From: Caballeronia sp031450805
Lineage (GTDB): Bacteria; Pseudomonadota; Gammaproteobacteria; Burkholderiales; Burkholderiaceae
Reading direction: 5' to 3'
DNA: 64,000 nt
NCBI RefSeq assembly: GCF_031450805.1
Contig: NZ_JARTVY010000001.1
Location: forward strand, 310,001-374,000
Every line of letters begins with the position of its first letter. Within the stretch, counting starts at the first letter, position 1. The notes beneath the pieces were generated by a model. That model searched no databases and was not told where the DNA came from. It was given only the letters and a program-made list of their open reading frames with translations. Below, in pieces: positions 18,169 to 27,190 of this stretch. The translations under genes were made by a program, and so were the position numbers.

Positions 18169-18303
18169 GCCCGATCGTTGCGGCGTGGTGTTTTTCCACA
18201 TCGAGCGAACCGTGCAAAAACCGCATGACACCCTGGAGACCGCCGCGCCGGGCGAAATGCGGTGCCGGCAATGCGATGCGCCCCGCGCATCAGGCACACG
18301 ACG

Positions 18304-19029
18304 ATGCGAATCCTCATTGCCGAAGACGACAGCATACTCGCGGACGGCCTCGTCCGATCACTCCGCCAATCGGGATACGCCGTTGACCATGTGAAGCATG
18401 GCGTCGAGGCGGATACCGCCCTTTCCCTGCAATCCTTCGACCTGCTCATCCTCGATCTCGGCCTGCCGCTCATGCCCGGCCTCGAAGTGCTGCGTCGCCT
18501 GCGCGCGCGCAACTCGCAGATGCCCGTTCTGATCCTGACCGCCGCCGACAGCGTCGACGAGCGCGTGAAAGGTCTCGATCTCGGCGCGGACGACTATATG
18601 GCAAAGCCCTTCGCGCTCAACGAACTCGAAGCGCGCGTGCGGGCGTTGACGCGGCGCGGCGCGGGCGGCGGACCGACGGTCGTCAGGCACGGATCGCTGT
18701 CGTTCGATCAGGTGGGACGCATCGCGCATATCGCGGATCAGGTCATCGATTTGTCGGCGCGCGAACTCGGCGTGCTCGAAGTGCTGCTGCAGCGGATCGG
18801 GCGGCTCGTGTCGAAGGAGCAGCTTGTCAACCATCTTTGCGAGTGGGGCGAAGAAGTCAGCAACAACGCCATCGAGGTCTACGTGCACCGGCTGCGCAAG
18901 AAGATCGAGCCGAGCGGCGCGCGGATCATCACGGTGCGCGGCCTCGGGTACACGCTCGAAAAGGCGGCCAGCACGCCGGAAGCCAAGTCGACGGCCGATC
19001 CCGCTGCCGCCGGCCAGCACTATAAGTAA
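18304..19029 (+). CDS. OmpR/PhoB family response regulator (TctD/QseB-like)
   Basis: 241 residues: receiver domain 1-~120 with the phosphoacceptor aspartate in LLILDLGLPLMPG (about D51), a TAADS switch motif and KPF lysine, then a winged-helix DNA-binding domain (~130-225) ending VRGLGYTLE. The ATG at 18304 (MRILIAEDD) is the natural start of the receiver; no strong ribosome-binding site is seen. A tail of ~18 residues rich in A, T and S follows. The partner kinase starts seven bases after the stop. The pair probably controls an uptake system; target not visible. Confidence 0.92.
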   Translation: MRILIAEDDSILADGLVRSLRQSGYAVDHVKHGVEADTALSLQSFDLLILDLGLPLMPGLEVLRRLRARNSQMPVLILTAADSVDERVKGLDLGADDYMAKPFALNELEARVRALTRRGAGGGPTVVRHGSLSFDQVGRIAHIADQVIDLSARELGVLEVLLQRIGRLVSKEQLVNHLCEWGEEVSNNAIEVYVHRLRKKIEPSGARIITVRGLGYTLEKAASTPEAKSTADPAAAGQHYK

Positions 19030-19036
19030 GCCGCGC

Positions 19037-20632
19037 ATGGCGTCGCCCGCCTCCACCGAGCGCGCAGCCGAAGCGCCGCGCGAGCCGTCAGCGGCCATCC
19101 TGGATGCCGCCGATTCCGACGCCCTGCGCGATGCCCGCTACGCCAATCCGTTCGCCCCGCCCGACGAGCTGGAACCCGGCAGCGAGGCGCACCCGCGCTC
19201 GCTTTTTGGCGAGATTCTCGACTGGATGCTCGCGCCGCTGCTGCTGCTCTGGCCGATGAGCATCGCGGTGACGTATCTCGTCGCGAAGTCGATCGCCAAC
19301 GGTCCGTTCGACCGCGCGCTCGAAGCCGACGCCTACGTGCTCGCCCGCCAGATCCAGCCGGTCAACGGCGTGGCCGAATTGCGGCTGCCGGACGCCACGC
19401 GCGATTTCTTGCGCGCCGACAATGTCGACAGCGTGTTCTTCCAGGTGCTCGGGACGCGCGGCGAACTCGTCGGCGGCGACCGCGACATGCCTTTGCCGCA
19501 CGAGGACGACCGGCCGCAGCCGGGCATCGTCGAGTTTAGGGACGACGTGCTGCGCGGCAACGACATTCGCGTCGCGTACACGACCGTCGATCTGCCCGAA
19601 CTCGCGTCCGGACGCGATGCCGAAAGCCGCCAGCCCGTGCTCGTGCAGGTCGCCGAGACGCTCGACAAGCGCAGCCAGCTCGCCAACGACATCATCAAGG
19701 GCGTGATCCTCCCGCAGTTCGTGATCCTGCCGCTGGCGATCGTGCTGGTGTGGTTCGGTCTGTCGCGCGGGCTCGCGCCGCTGCACGCGCTGCAGTCGAA
19801 CATGCGCACGCGCCGCCCGGACGATCTCTCGCCGCTCGAAGCGGGCCGCGCGCCGCCGGAAATCGCGCCGCTCGTCGCGTCGTTCAACGATCTGCTTACG
19901 CGGCTCGAACAGAACATGGAGTTCCAGAAGCGCTTTATCGCCGATGCCGCGCATCAGATGAAGACGCCGCTCGCCGGGCTGCGCATGCAGGCGGAATTCG
20001 CGCTGCGGCAGGACGTATCGACGGAAGTGCAGCGTTCGCTCGAACAGATCGCGACCAGTTCGGAGCACGCGGCGCGGCTCGTCACGCAGTTGCTCGCGCT
20101 CGCACGCGCGGAGAATCGCGCGACGGGGCAAATTTTTTCGCGCGTCGAACTGACGGCGCTCGCCCGCGCCGCCGTGCGTGACTGGGTGCAGGCGGCGCTG
20201 GCGAAACGCATGGACATCGGGTACGAGGAGCCGCCTTTTCCGGTCGACGTGCAAGGTAACGTCGTGATGCTGCGGGAGATGCTGTCGAACCTCATCGACA
20301 ACGCGATCCGCTACACGCCGCCGGGCGGGCGCATCACCGTGCGCGTGCGGACCGACGACCACGATCTCGACTTCGTGCATCTCGAAGTGGAAGACACCGG
20401 ACTCGGCATTCCGCCTGCCGAACGCGAGCGCGTGTTCGAGCGCTTCTATCGCATTCTCGGGCGCGAGGGCGACGGCAGCGGGCTCGGTCTTGCGATCGTC
20501 AAGGAGATCGCGGCGATGCACGGCGGCACGCTCGCCATCGAGGATCACGTGTATCAGGAAACGCCGCGACTGGCCGGGACGCTCGTCCGTGTCAGCCTAC
20601 AGCGGGTTTTTCCTGCCAGGGACAAACCCTGA
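19037..20632 (+). CDS. sensor histidine kinase, TctE/2CSK_N type
   Basis: 531 residues. A cytosolic N-terminal ~75 residues, a membrane helix (MLAPLLLLWPMSIAVTYLV), a periplasmic sensor of the 2CSK_N type to about residue 225, a second helix (VILPQFVILPLAIVLVWFG), a HAMP-like linker, then the kinase core. The H-box is FIADAAHQMKTPLAGLR; N-box LIDNAIRYTPP; G-boxes DTGLGIPP and GDGSGLGLAIV. It phosphorylates the response regulator encoded immediately upstream. TctE-type kinases often sense carboxylates; no tctCBA transporter is adjacent, so the ligand is unknown. Confidence 0.92.
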   Translation: MASPASTERAAEAPREPSAAILDAADSDALRDARYANPFAPPDELEPGSEAHPRSLFGEILDWMLAPLLLLWPMSIAVTYLVAKSIANGPFDRALEADAYVLARQIQPVNGVAELRLPDATRDFLRADNVDSVFFQVLGTRGELVGGDRDMPLPHEDDRPQPGIVEFRDDVLRGNDIRVAYTTVDLPELASGRDAESRQPVLVQVAETLDKRSQLANDIIKGVILPQFVILPLAIVLVWFGLSRGLAPLHALQSNMRTRRPDDLSPLEAGRAPPEIAPLVASFNDLLTRLEQNMEFQKRFIADAAHQMKTPLAGLRMQAEFALRQDVSTEVQRSLEQIATSSEHAARLVTQLLALARAENRATGQIFSRVELTALARAAVRDWVQAALAKRMDIGYEEPPFPVDVQGNVVMLREMLSNLIDNAIRYTPPGGRITVRVRTDDHDLDFVHLEVEDTGLGIPPAERERVFERFYRILGREGDGSGLGLAIVKEIAAMHGGTLAIEDHVYQETPRLAGTLVRVSLQRVFPARDKP

Positions 20633-20861
20633 GCGCAACGGTCGTGCGATATCCGGTTTCATGCATGAAGCGCTCCGCTTCGCGATAGATCGCGGCCCGA
20701 TGAGCGCGACTTCGCGCGACTTGACGTTTCCATAGGTATTCTCCATGCCGCACGACGGCGTCAGAACGCCGTAAGTTTTCGTTCCAATAATCTTTGCACC
20801 GGCGCTGCCCCGTGGGCTTCGGAAGGGATCGGATACACACGCAAACAACAGGAGACGATTC

Positions 20862-22520
20862 ATGGCTACGATCGAAGGGCGTGTTTCGCACGCACCGATG
20901 ACGGCGGAGGAGAAGAAAGTCATCTTCGCTTCGTCGCTCGGCACGGTGTTCGAGTGGTACGACTTCTATCTCGCCGGGTCGCTGGCGATCTACATCAGCA
21001 AGACGTTCTTCTCGGGCGTCAATCCGACGGCCGGTTTCATCTTCACGTTGCTCGGCTTCGCGGCGGGCTTTGCGGTGCGCCCGTTCGGCGCGATCGTGTT
21101 CGGGCGGCTCGGCGACATGGTGGGCCGCAAGTACACGTTCCTCGTGACGATCGTCATCATGGGTCTGTCGACGTTTCTGATCGGCTTCCTGCCCGGTTAC
21201 GCGACGATAGGCATCGCCGCTCCGGTCATCTTCATCGCAATGCGACTGCTGCAGGGCCTCGCGCTCGGCGGTGAGTACGGCGGCGCGGCCACGTATGTCG
21301 CGGAGCATGCGCCGTCGAACAAGCGCGGCGCGTGGACGGCGTGGATTCAGACGACGGCGACGCTCGGCCTCTTCATCTCGCTCGTCGTCATTCTGGCGGT
21401 GCGCACGATCACCGGCGAAGAGCAGTTCAGCGCATGGGCGTGGCGCATTCCGTTCCTCGTGTCGATCCTGCTGCTCGCCGTGTCCGTGTGGATTCGCATG
21501 AAGCTGCACGAATCGCCGGTCTTCGAGCGCATCAAGGCGGAAGGCAAGACGTCGAAGGCGCCGCTCAAGGAAGCGTTCGGCGAGTGGAAGAACCTGAAGA
21601 TCGTGCTGCTCGCGCTTTTCGGACTGACGGCGGGTCAGGCGGTCGTGTGGTACACGGGGCAGTTCTATTCGCTGTTCTTCCTCACGCAGACGCTGAAGGT
21701 CGACGGCACCAGCGCGAACATCATGGTGGCCGTGGCGCTTCTGATCGGCACGCCGTTCTTCGTGTTCTTCGGGTCGCTGTCGGATCGCATCGGGCGCAAG
21801 CCGATCATCATGGCGGGCTGCCTCATCGCCGCGCTGTCCTTCTTCCCGCTCTTCAAGGCGCTCGCCCACTATACGAATCCGACGCTCGAAACCGCGACGC
21901 AGAAGTCGCCGATCGTCGTCATCGCGAATCCGGACGAGTGCTCGTTCCAGTTCAATCCGGTAGGCACCTCGAAGTTCACGAGCTCGTGCGATATCGCGAA
22001 GGGCGCGCTCTCCAAGGCCGGTCTCAACTACCAGAACGTGGCCGCTCCGGCGGGGACGCTCGCGCAGATCAAGGTTGGCGAGACGGTCGTGAACACCTAT
22101 GACGGCAAGGCCGCCGACGCCAAGGCGCAAGGCGCTGCGTTCGACAAGACGCTCGCGGGCACCCTGAAGAGCGCGGGCTATCCGGCGAAGGCCGATCCGG
22201 CGCTCATCAACTGGCCGATGGCGATTGTCATCCTGACGATCCTCGTGATCTTCGTGACGATGGTCTACGGCCCGATCGCCGCGATGCTGGTGGAAATGTT
22301 CCCGGCGCGAATTCGCTACACGTCGATGTCGCTGCCGTATCACATCGGCAATGGCTGGTTCGGCGGCTTCCTGCCGGCCACTGCGTTCGCCATCGTGGCA
22401 GCCAGGGGCGATATCTATTCGGGGCTGTGGTATCCGATCGTGATCGCGCTCGCGACCTTCGTGATCGGCATGCTGTTCGTGAAGGACACGCGCAAGTCGA
22501 ACGTCTATCACGAGGATTGA
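20862..22520 (+). CDS. MHS family MFS transporter with a large insertion
   Basis: 552 residues; typical MHS (metabolite:H+ symporter) proteins have about 430-450. Signatures: SSLGTVFEWYDFYLAGSLA, the loop motif GRLGDMVGRKYTF between TM2 and TM3, and RLLQGLALGGEYGGAATYVAEH. Between about residues 336 and 448 there is an insert of roughly 110 residues with two cysteines, likely periplasmic, before INWPMAIVILTILVIF. Substrates of the family include organic acids, shikimate and proline/betaine; this one is not assigned. The stop is 94 bases upstream of the tRNA gene. Confidence 0.88.
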   Translation: MATIEGRVSHAPMTAEEKKVIFASSLGTVFEWYDFYLAGSLAIYISKTFFSGVNPTAGFIFTLLGFAAGFAVRPFGAIVFGRLGDMVGRKYTFLVTIVIMGLSTFLIGFLPGYATIGIAAPVIFIAMRLLQGLALGGEYGGAATYVAEHAPSNKRGAWTAWIQTTATLGLFISLVVILAVRTITGEEQFSAWAWRIPFLVSILLLAVSVWIRMKLHESPVFERIKAEGKTSKAPLKEAFGEWKNLKIVLLALFGLTAGQAVVWYTGQFYSLFFLTQTLKVDGTSANIMVAVALLIGTPFFVFFGSLSDRIGRKPIIMAGCLIAALSFFPLFKALAHYTNPTLETATQKSPIVVIANPDECSFQFNPVGTSKFTSSCDIAKGALSKAGLNYQNVAAPAGTLAQIKVGETVVNTYDGKAADAKAQGAAFDKTLAGTLKSAGYPAKADPALINWPMAIVILTILVIFVTMVYGPIAAMLVEMFPARIRYTSMSLPYHIGNGWFGGFLPATAFAIVAARGDIYSGLWYPIVIALATFVIGMLFVKDTRKSNVYHED

Positions 22521-22572
22521 TGCCTGTTGCCGCCCCTTGCGCGTGCGCGTTAAGAAATTACGTGAGAAGGGG

Positions 22573-22601
22573 TTGACAGACGTTTCGTGCACCACCATAA
22601 T
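22573..22601 (+). promoter_or_regulatory. sigma-70 promoter of the tRNA gene
   Basis: TTGACA at 22573-22578, a 17-base spacer, then CATAAT at 22596-22601. The tRNA 5' end at 22615 is thirteen bases past the -10 element. A perfect -35 box and ideal spacing fit strong, constitutive tRNA transcription. Confidence 0.85.
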
Positions 22602-22614
22602 CTCGTCTTCTTTC

Positions 22615-22692
<78 letters not shown>

Positions 22693-22698
22693 TTGCAC

Positions 22699-22735
22699 AA
22701 AAGCCCTTGATCTAACGGTCAAGGGCTTTTGTTTT
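22699..22735 (+). terminator. intrinsic terminator now serving the tRNA
   Basis: AAAAGCCCTTGA (22699-22710) pairs with TCAAGGGCTTTT (22719-22730), then GTTTT. It lies just inside the left end of the element, so it is element DNA that replaced the original tRNA terminator. Confidence 0.85.
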
Positions 22736-22753
22736 GGTGCCTCCCGGAGGCAG

Positions 22754-22776
22754 GTGCAGCACAAACGTGCAGCACA
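22754..22776 (+). repeat. two copies of decamer GTGCAGCACA, candidate integrase arm sites
   Basis: GTGCAGCACA occurs at 22754-22763 and 22767-22776, thirteen bases apart, 62-75 bases inside attL. A third exact copy is at 30240-30249, 80 bases inside attR. The decamer would be expected about 0.1 times by chance in the whole window on both strands. Arm-type site function is inferred. Confidence 0.55.
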
Positions 22777-22784
22777 GGCCCAAC

Positions 22785-24206
22785 ATGGCAGCAAACTTTC
22801 TGCAAAGATCGCGGCACGATTCCGTGTTCTACTTTCGGCGGCGCGTGCCTGCCGACCTCTTCGGTGTCATCGGCAGGCGACAGATATACAAGTCGCTAGA
22901 GACGTGCGTCCGGCGAGAGGCCATAATCCGCGCTCGCGTCCTTGCGACGAAGACCGATCGACTTTTCGCCTCACTTCGCGCCATGCCGAAGACCACTCCC
23001 TTCCGCCTTGACTACACCCTCGAACTTCTCTTCGACCAAAGCGGCCTCCCGCAAGCCGTGAGAATAGATGCTGAGCCGGGCGAGCACGAAGCGGCGCAGA
23101 GAGCCCTTGAGACCGCTGTGGCGGGCTTGGCGGCGCTGAAGCATCCCACCACCCTCCCCGCTACATCGGCAGCGCCCGCAAGGGCGGCTGTTACCCTGTC
23201 TAAGGGTGTCGGGGAATTCATGCGGAGGAAAGATCTCAAGCCGACGACCCTCGCCAGCTACGCAACGAAGCTCGCCTATCTGGTGGAGCAAGCGGGCGGC
23301 GAGACTTCACTTCTTGACATTGACCAGTTGCGCTTCGTTAAGCTGGCAGAAGTGATCCTAGATAACGGCGCCTGGTCGGACAAGACCAAAAGCGTCTACA
23401 TCACGATGATTGGCGGGTTCCTGAACTGGCATCGGCTCCGCAACGGCCTGTCGCTACTTACCGCCGCAACGTTAAAGCCCAAGCGCACTGCCCCATCCGC
23501 TCTCGATCGCGACGCTTTCACGCTTGACCAGTTGCGCATGATCTTTCAGCACGCGGCCACTCGCCGCTTGTCGGAACCGCACAAGTATTGGGCAACGGTG
23601 GCAACCGCATTTCTGGGTTGCCGAATCGAAGAGCTGGCACAAGTCAACATTGGAACCGACCTCAAGCACGATGTGCAAACCAACGTTTGGTATTTCGATT
23701 TCGCCGAAACACCGGACGCTGACGGCGTTCTTCGCAAATCGCTCAAACGCTTGACCAGCTGGCGGCACGCACCAATCCATAGTGCCCTTGTCCGTCATGG
23801 CTTCATCGACTACCTAAAGGCACAGCTAGAAGGCAGACAGTTGCGCCCGTTCGAGTCGGCGTGGAAGCCGCATATCGGCAAGCCGGCCGCCAACGGGCAG
23901 CCGAATAGCGGCCTGATCAAGTGGAGCCACAAGATAACCAAATGGGGCGGCGACACGCTGGCGGAGCTAGTGGAGGCTGGTTCGCTGCCGGCGGGCACCG
24001 CCCTAACCTACTTCCATAGTATGCGTCACACCTTCGCCGATACGCTTGCGGCCGCGAAAGTAACGGAAGAATACAGAGCCGCCATACAGGGCCAGGCGTT
24101 CGGCGGCATGAACGCGCAGACCTATGCAAAGCTCCGACAGAACCACAATGCCCTGTCGGAGACCATTGAGACCGCCCTCGGCTGTTATGCTGAGCTGCTG
24201 CTTTGA
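22785..24206 (+). CDS. int: tyrosine integrase of the element
   Basis: 473 residues from ATG 22785; an upstream TTG frame at 22734 runs through the terminator and arm-type repeats, so it is unlikely. The N-terminus (FLQRSRHDSVFYFRRRVPADL) resembles the DUF6538-type domain of phage-like integrases. A SAM-like core-binding region spans about 140-225. Catalytic residues visible: R280 in GCRIEELAQ, H411-x-x-R414 in HSMRHTF, and Y447 in NAQTYAKL. It lies directly beside the tRNA attachment site and would catalyse integration and, with an excision factor, excision. It converges on the EVE/HNH gene, fifteen bases away. Confidence 0.93.
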   Translation: MAANFLQRSRHDSVFYFRRRVPADLFGVIGRRQIYKSLETCVRREAIIRARVLATKTDRLFASLRAMPKTTPFRLDYTLELLFDQSGLPQAVRIDAEPGEHEAAQRALETAVAGLAALKHPTTLPATSAAPARAAVTLSKGVGEFMRRKDLKPTTLASYATKLAYLVEQAGGETSLLDIDQLRFVKLAEVILDNGAWSDKTKSVYITMIGGFLNWHRLRNGLSLLTAATLKPKRTAPSALDRDAFTLDQLRMIFQHAATRRLSEPHKYWATVATAFLGCRIEELAQVNIGTDLKHDVQTNVWYFDFAETPDADGVLRKSLKRLTSWRHAPIHSALVRHGFIDYLKAQLEGRQLRPFESAWKPHIGKPAANGQPNSGLIKWSHKITKWGGDTLAELVEAGSLPAGTALTYFHSMRHTFADTLAAAKVTEEYRAAIQGQAFGGMNAQTYAKLRQNHNALSETIETALGCYAELLL

Positions 24207-24222
24207 CGCGGCCAATCCACAG

Positions 24223-25158
24223 CTACGAATTTTTGAAGACAGCGCTTCGATGATACTCAAGAAAATGGCATTGCTCGACGTTGAAGGCTCCGACGTTCAA
24301 CACGTCAGGGATTTTCCATCGCGTTAAAACATTAGGATCGAGCGCGGGGGACACAAGAAGATCGCCAGCGTTGGAGAAAGAAATGAGCCCCTTGTCTAGT
24401 AGATGATCGACGTGAGGCGCAAGCAAAAGGCCATTGCAACCATTCAACTTTTCCTCATCGGTGCTGTCCTTCCACGGCTTAATATGACTCGCCCGGAGAT
24501 GCCGTGGATCTGTAACGCCAGTGACGCGGCACGCCTTTTCGTTTAGCCTAACATTGGCTTTGAAAATACCTTGGCCACGACGGGACTTAACCAACTGCTC
24601 CTTTGTTGTAGCGCCGATGTCGGTTCTTCCCTTGATTGCGGCCTCGTGATTTTCTCCGACAGTGTCCGCCTCTTCAACTTCACCTTTCAGTTCTTTTAAC
24701 GCCGCCCAATATTCGGGCCCAATCAACTCAATCAAAACCCCGGCCATCGACCCAGGGACTTCCGCTAGATAGACTGACTGCAGTCCATCACCAGTTTCCC
24801 GCAAAGGCGAATATTTTGAGGGAAGATGTGGAAGAAGCAGAGCAATACTATCTTTCGGGCGGATTTGTGCATGCAGTTCGCGGAACTCGACGGGAACAAG
24901 CCAACCTTCGCGTGACCAGGCGGCCCCGGCAGTGCCAAAGTCCGGTTTGGGAGACGATTCGGCCTCGGCAATTGCAATTCCAATGGCCTTGATGCGTGTG
25001 TCGCAGAACGAGAAGATCACATCGCCAACTACAATCTCCCGCATATTTTCGTAGAATTGATTCCTGCCGCCATCTGCTCTTTTCTTGGGCGACCAGAGAA
25101 ATCCGCCTGTTACTTCGGCCTTGTATGTTTGATTTTGGTTTACCCACCAGTAGCGCAT
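24223..25158 (-). CDS. EVE-like domain fused to HNH endonuclease, candidate modification-dependent restriction enzyme
   Basis: 311 residues. The N-terminal ~120 residues (MRYWWVNQNQTYKAEV..., GFLWSPKK, VGDVIFSF, GIAIAEAES) look like an EVE/PUA-type domain, a fold that reads modified bases. The C-terminal part is an HNH_2-type nuclease: RVTGVTDPRHLRASHIKPW (H225), NGLLLAPHVDHLLDKG (N242, H249, H252). Fusions of this kind are proposed type IV restriction enzymes that cut phage DNA carrying modified cytosines. No methyltransferase is adjacent, which fits. The ATG at 25158 is used; domain order is seen, function is inferred. Confidence 0.8.
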   Translation of the reverse strand: MRYWWVNQNQTYKAEVTGGFLWSPKKRADGGRNQFYENMREIVVGDVIFSFCDTRIKAIGIAIAEAESSPKPDFGTAGAAWSREGWLVPVEFRELHAQIRPKDSIALLLPHLPSKYSPLRETGDGLQSVYLAEVPGSMAGVLIELIGPEYWAALKELKGEVEEADTVGENHEAAIKGRTDIGATTKEQLVKSRRGQGIFKANVRLNEKACRVTGVTDPRHLRASHIKPWKDSTDEEKLNGCNGLLLAPHVDHLLDKGLISFSNAGDLLVSPALDPNVLTRWKIPDVLNVGAFNVEQCHFLEYHRSAVFKNS

Positions 25159-25488
25159 TTCTACACCGTCGATTTAATGGGGTTGCAAGTTGACTGCAGT
25201 GAGAAAGCGCGCGATGTAGGGCCCGTTAAGTCTGAACACCATGCAGTCATGTTTTTCTTTATCATTTGGTTTAAAATCGGTGTGCGACAAATAATTAAAT
25301 TTAGTTTGGCGCTATAGATCTCCACAGCCCCGGCGCACATTAGCGTGCGCGAAACATGGTATCCAATTATGCAGACGTGGAACAGGGGGCGACCGGACAC
25401 CTAGAGATGCTGCTACGCCCGACTCCGGCCTTGCGCGGCGATTGATTTGCACCAAGCAATCTACTGCATGTCGCTTCGTGTGCCTGCA
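25159..25488. other. A/T-rich gap between the HNH and serine recombinase genes
   Basis: 330 bases with no supported gene. Markedly A/T-rich around 25250-25310 and probably holds the leftward promoter of the EVE/HNH gene. A perfect inverted repeat GCGCAC-N6-GTGCGC lies at about 25334-25351, a possible operator or terminator stem without a T-run. Confidence 0.4.
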
Positions 25489-26166
25489 TCACCTCGGCGT
25501 AGACTCGATACGCGCCAGCACGCGACACAACTGCCCCCGATGCCACACGCCGCCATTTGGCGTCTTGATGCCAAGCGAGTTGAGCTCCGCCACCATATCG
25601 CGCTGTGACAGGCTTCGCGCGCGGAAGCCTTCAATCACCCCCGCCAGCTTGTGTGCGAAGGCGTCAGCGGCCTTCTGGCGGTGTGCAATGTTCGGCCTGA
25701 GGTTCGCAGGTCCGGCCGCGCCCAATTTCACGCCGCGCGCCTTTGCTGCCGTTAAAGCATCTCGCGTCCGCTTGCTTATCTGATCGCGCTCCCATTCGGC
25801 CATGACCGCATGCATCTGAATCATGACCTTGTTAGCTTGCGGCATATCAGCGGCTACGAAGTCGCAGCCGGTCTCCAGCAGGCCAGACACGAAATGCACG
25901 TTACGGGCGAGACGGTCGAGCTTCGCAATGATGAGCGTCGCACCGCGACGCTTGCACAGCTCAAGGGCGGCGCGGAGCTGTGGACGCCTTTCGAGCGCAT
26001 TGGCACCCTTGCCGGTTTCAGTCTCCGTGAACTCGCCGACCAGCTCCCACGCGCCGCCGTTCAGGTAACGCTCGACTGCTTCGCGCTGTGCTTCGAGGCC
26101 GAGCCCCGACTGACCTTGACGCGCCGTGCTGACACGGTAGTAAGCAACGAACTGACTCTGCGCCAT
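25489..26166 (-). CDS. serine recombinase (resolvase/invertase family)
   Basis: 225 residues. Catalytic domain: AYYRVSTARQGQSGLGLEAQ with nucleophile S13, ELVGEFTETETGKG, RPQLRAALELCKRRGATLIIAKLDRLARNV, and the E-helix with MHAVMAEWERDQISKRT. The C-terminal ~45 residues (SLSQRDMVAELNSLGIKTPNGG-type) form a resolvase helix-turn-helix. The start at ATG 26166 has GGAGG six bases upstream. Small size suggests a resolvase or invertase, not a large integrase. Its job may be dimer resolution of an excised circle or switching of a segment; no matching inverted sites were found. Confidence 0.9.
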   Translation of the reverse strand: MAQSQFVAYYRVSTARQGQSGLGLEAQREAVERYLNGGAWELVGEFTETETGKGANALERRPQLRAALELCKRRGATLIIAKLDRLARNVHFVSGLLETGCDFVAADMPQANKVMIQMHAVMAEWERDQISKRTRDALTAAKARGVKLGAAGPANLRPNIAHRQKAADAFAHKLAGVIEGFRARSLSQRDMVAELNSLGIKTPNGGVWHRGQLCRVLARIESTPR

Positions 26167-26261
26167 GATTTTCCTCCGAGTGCCGGCCTCGCGACGAGAC
26201 GACCGTTTAATGTGAGACCAGTATCCCACTGGATGCCAAGCAAGTCAATGATAAGTCGTAG

Positions 26262-26290
26262 TTGACTAACCAGTGACTAGTCTGTATCAT
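26262..26290 (+). promoter_or_regulatory. promoter of the HTH-HTH-Rep unit
   Basis: TTGACT at 26262-26267, 17-base spacer, TATCAT at 26285-26290. The -10 box overlaps an in-frame ATG at 26289, so that ATG would lie upstream of the transcript; this favours ATG 26319 for the first gene. The motif TGACTA occurs twice in the promoter (about 26263 and 26274), a possible operator. Confidence 0.6.
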
Positions 26291-26318
26291 GGTTCTACTG
26301 CCACTCTTGGAAACATTC

Positions 26319-26798
26319 ATGCAGGAAGAACTGTTGAGCACGCAGGCCGCTGCGGAGCTGATTGAAAGCGCCGTTCACGAATCAGGAGGAGCAACCTACT
26401 GGTCTCGCGTTCTGACCAACAACCGCCGGGAAGACCGCAACCCACCGCACCGGGTCCCCTTCCAACGACTAGGTGGCGGTGCTTTCTATCGGCCGGAGGA
26501 CGTAGAAGCATTTATCGAGTTTGAGAGGTCGCGCCGTCTCGGCGTTGTCAAGCTATCTGGGCGGGCAGCGGAGGCAATCCGCGCGTTCGGCATTGGCGAG
26601 AAAGGCGGCAGCTCGACCGGTCGCAAGCTCAACGTTTCTGCCGTTACGCTCCAGATAGACGAAGCAACTGGCGCGCACTTCGTGCAGCTCGTCACGAACG
26701 ACCCGCTTATGGTGTATCGGCTTGAACTTAGTGAAGCCAAGGCGCTGGCGCAGGAACTGGCAGACACAGCCCAAGCAGGCGAGCGAGGCGCACGATGA
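26319..26798 (+). CDS. putative DNA-binding protein of the element (excisionase/AlpA-like)
   Basis: 159 residues from ATG 26319 (TTGGA upstream). The N-terminal half looks like a MerR/excisionase-type winged helix: LLSTQAAAELI, YWSRVLTNNRRED, then AFYRPEDVEAFIEFERSRR, the typical ending where residues select the next helix. The C-terminal ~80 residues have no recognised domain. It overlaps the next gene by four bases (ATGA). A role as excisionase or as regulator of the Rep unit is inferred from position and fold pattern; not proven. Confidence 0.65.
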   Translation: MQEELLSTQAAAELIESAVHESGGATYWSRVLTNNRREDRNPPHRVPFQRLGGGAFYRPEDVEAFIEFERSRRLGVVKLSGRAAEAIRAFGIGEKGGSSTGRKLNVSAVTLQIDEATGAHFVQLVTNDPLMVYRLELSEAKALAQELADTAQAGERGAR

Positions 26799-27190
26799 CT
26801 ACAGTTCACACAATCACTGCAGCGGAAACGGCGCTTACGCTCTATCGCTATCTCGGCACGCTTCGTAACTGGACGAACTTTCTCGGCGACAACATTCGCG
26901 GAGAACAATGCGTCGCCGGTTACATGCTGATGCCGTGCGCAGAACGCCATGACGGAAGGTCCTTCCGTCCTATCTACGCAGTCTCGGACGTCAGAGCGTT
27001 CATCGAAAATGTGCGAAGGGCGATACCAAGCGCCGGCAAGAAAACCATCAGAACGACGCCTCTTACCATTGACCCCACCAAACATTGGCGCGTCAATAGG
27101 TTTGATCGAGACGGCAGTCCAATGGCGAGACTAAGCGCAACAGGGCGTGCCGAGCCATTTTTTTCAATGGCGCGCGTGTCCTCGTTGTGA
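26795..27190 (+). CDS. second putative DNA-binding protein, distant paralogue of its neighbour
   Basis: 131 residues. The segment LRNWTNFLGDNIRGEQ...RPIYAVSDVRAFIENVRR parallels the upstream protein (W..VL.NNR ... FYRPEDVEAFIEFER), suggesting an old tandem duplication. It starts with ATG overlapping the previous stop and ends overlapping the GTG start of the Rep-like gene (GTGA), so the three are translationally coupled. Family not recognised; DNA binding is inferred. Confidence 0.6.
   Translation: MTTVHTITAAETALTLYRYLGTLRNWTNFLGDNIRGEQCVAGYMLMPCAERHDGRSFRPIYAVSDVRAFIENVRRAIPSAGKKTIRTTPLTIDPTKHWRVNRFDRDGSPMARLSATGRAEPFFSMARVSSL

Noticed and set aside
20592..22598. 668-residue antisense frame opposite the MHS transporter
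   Set aside because: Composition extreme in R, H, D and E; the plus strand encodes an obvious membrane protein.
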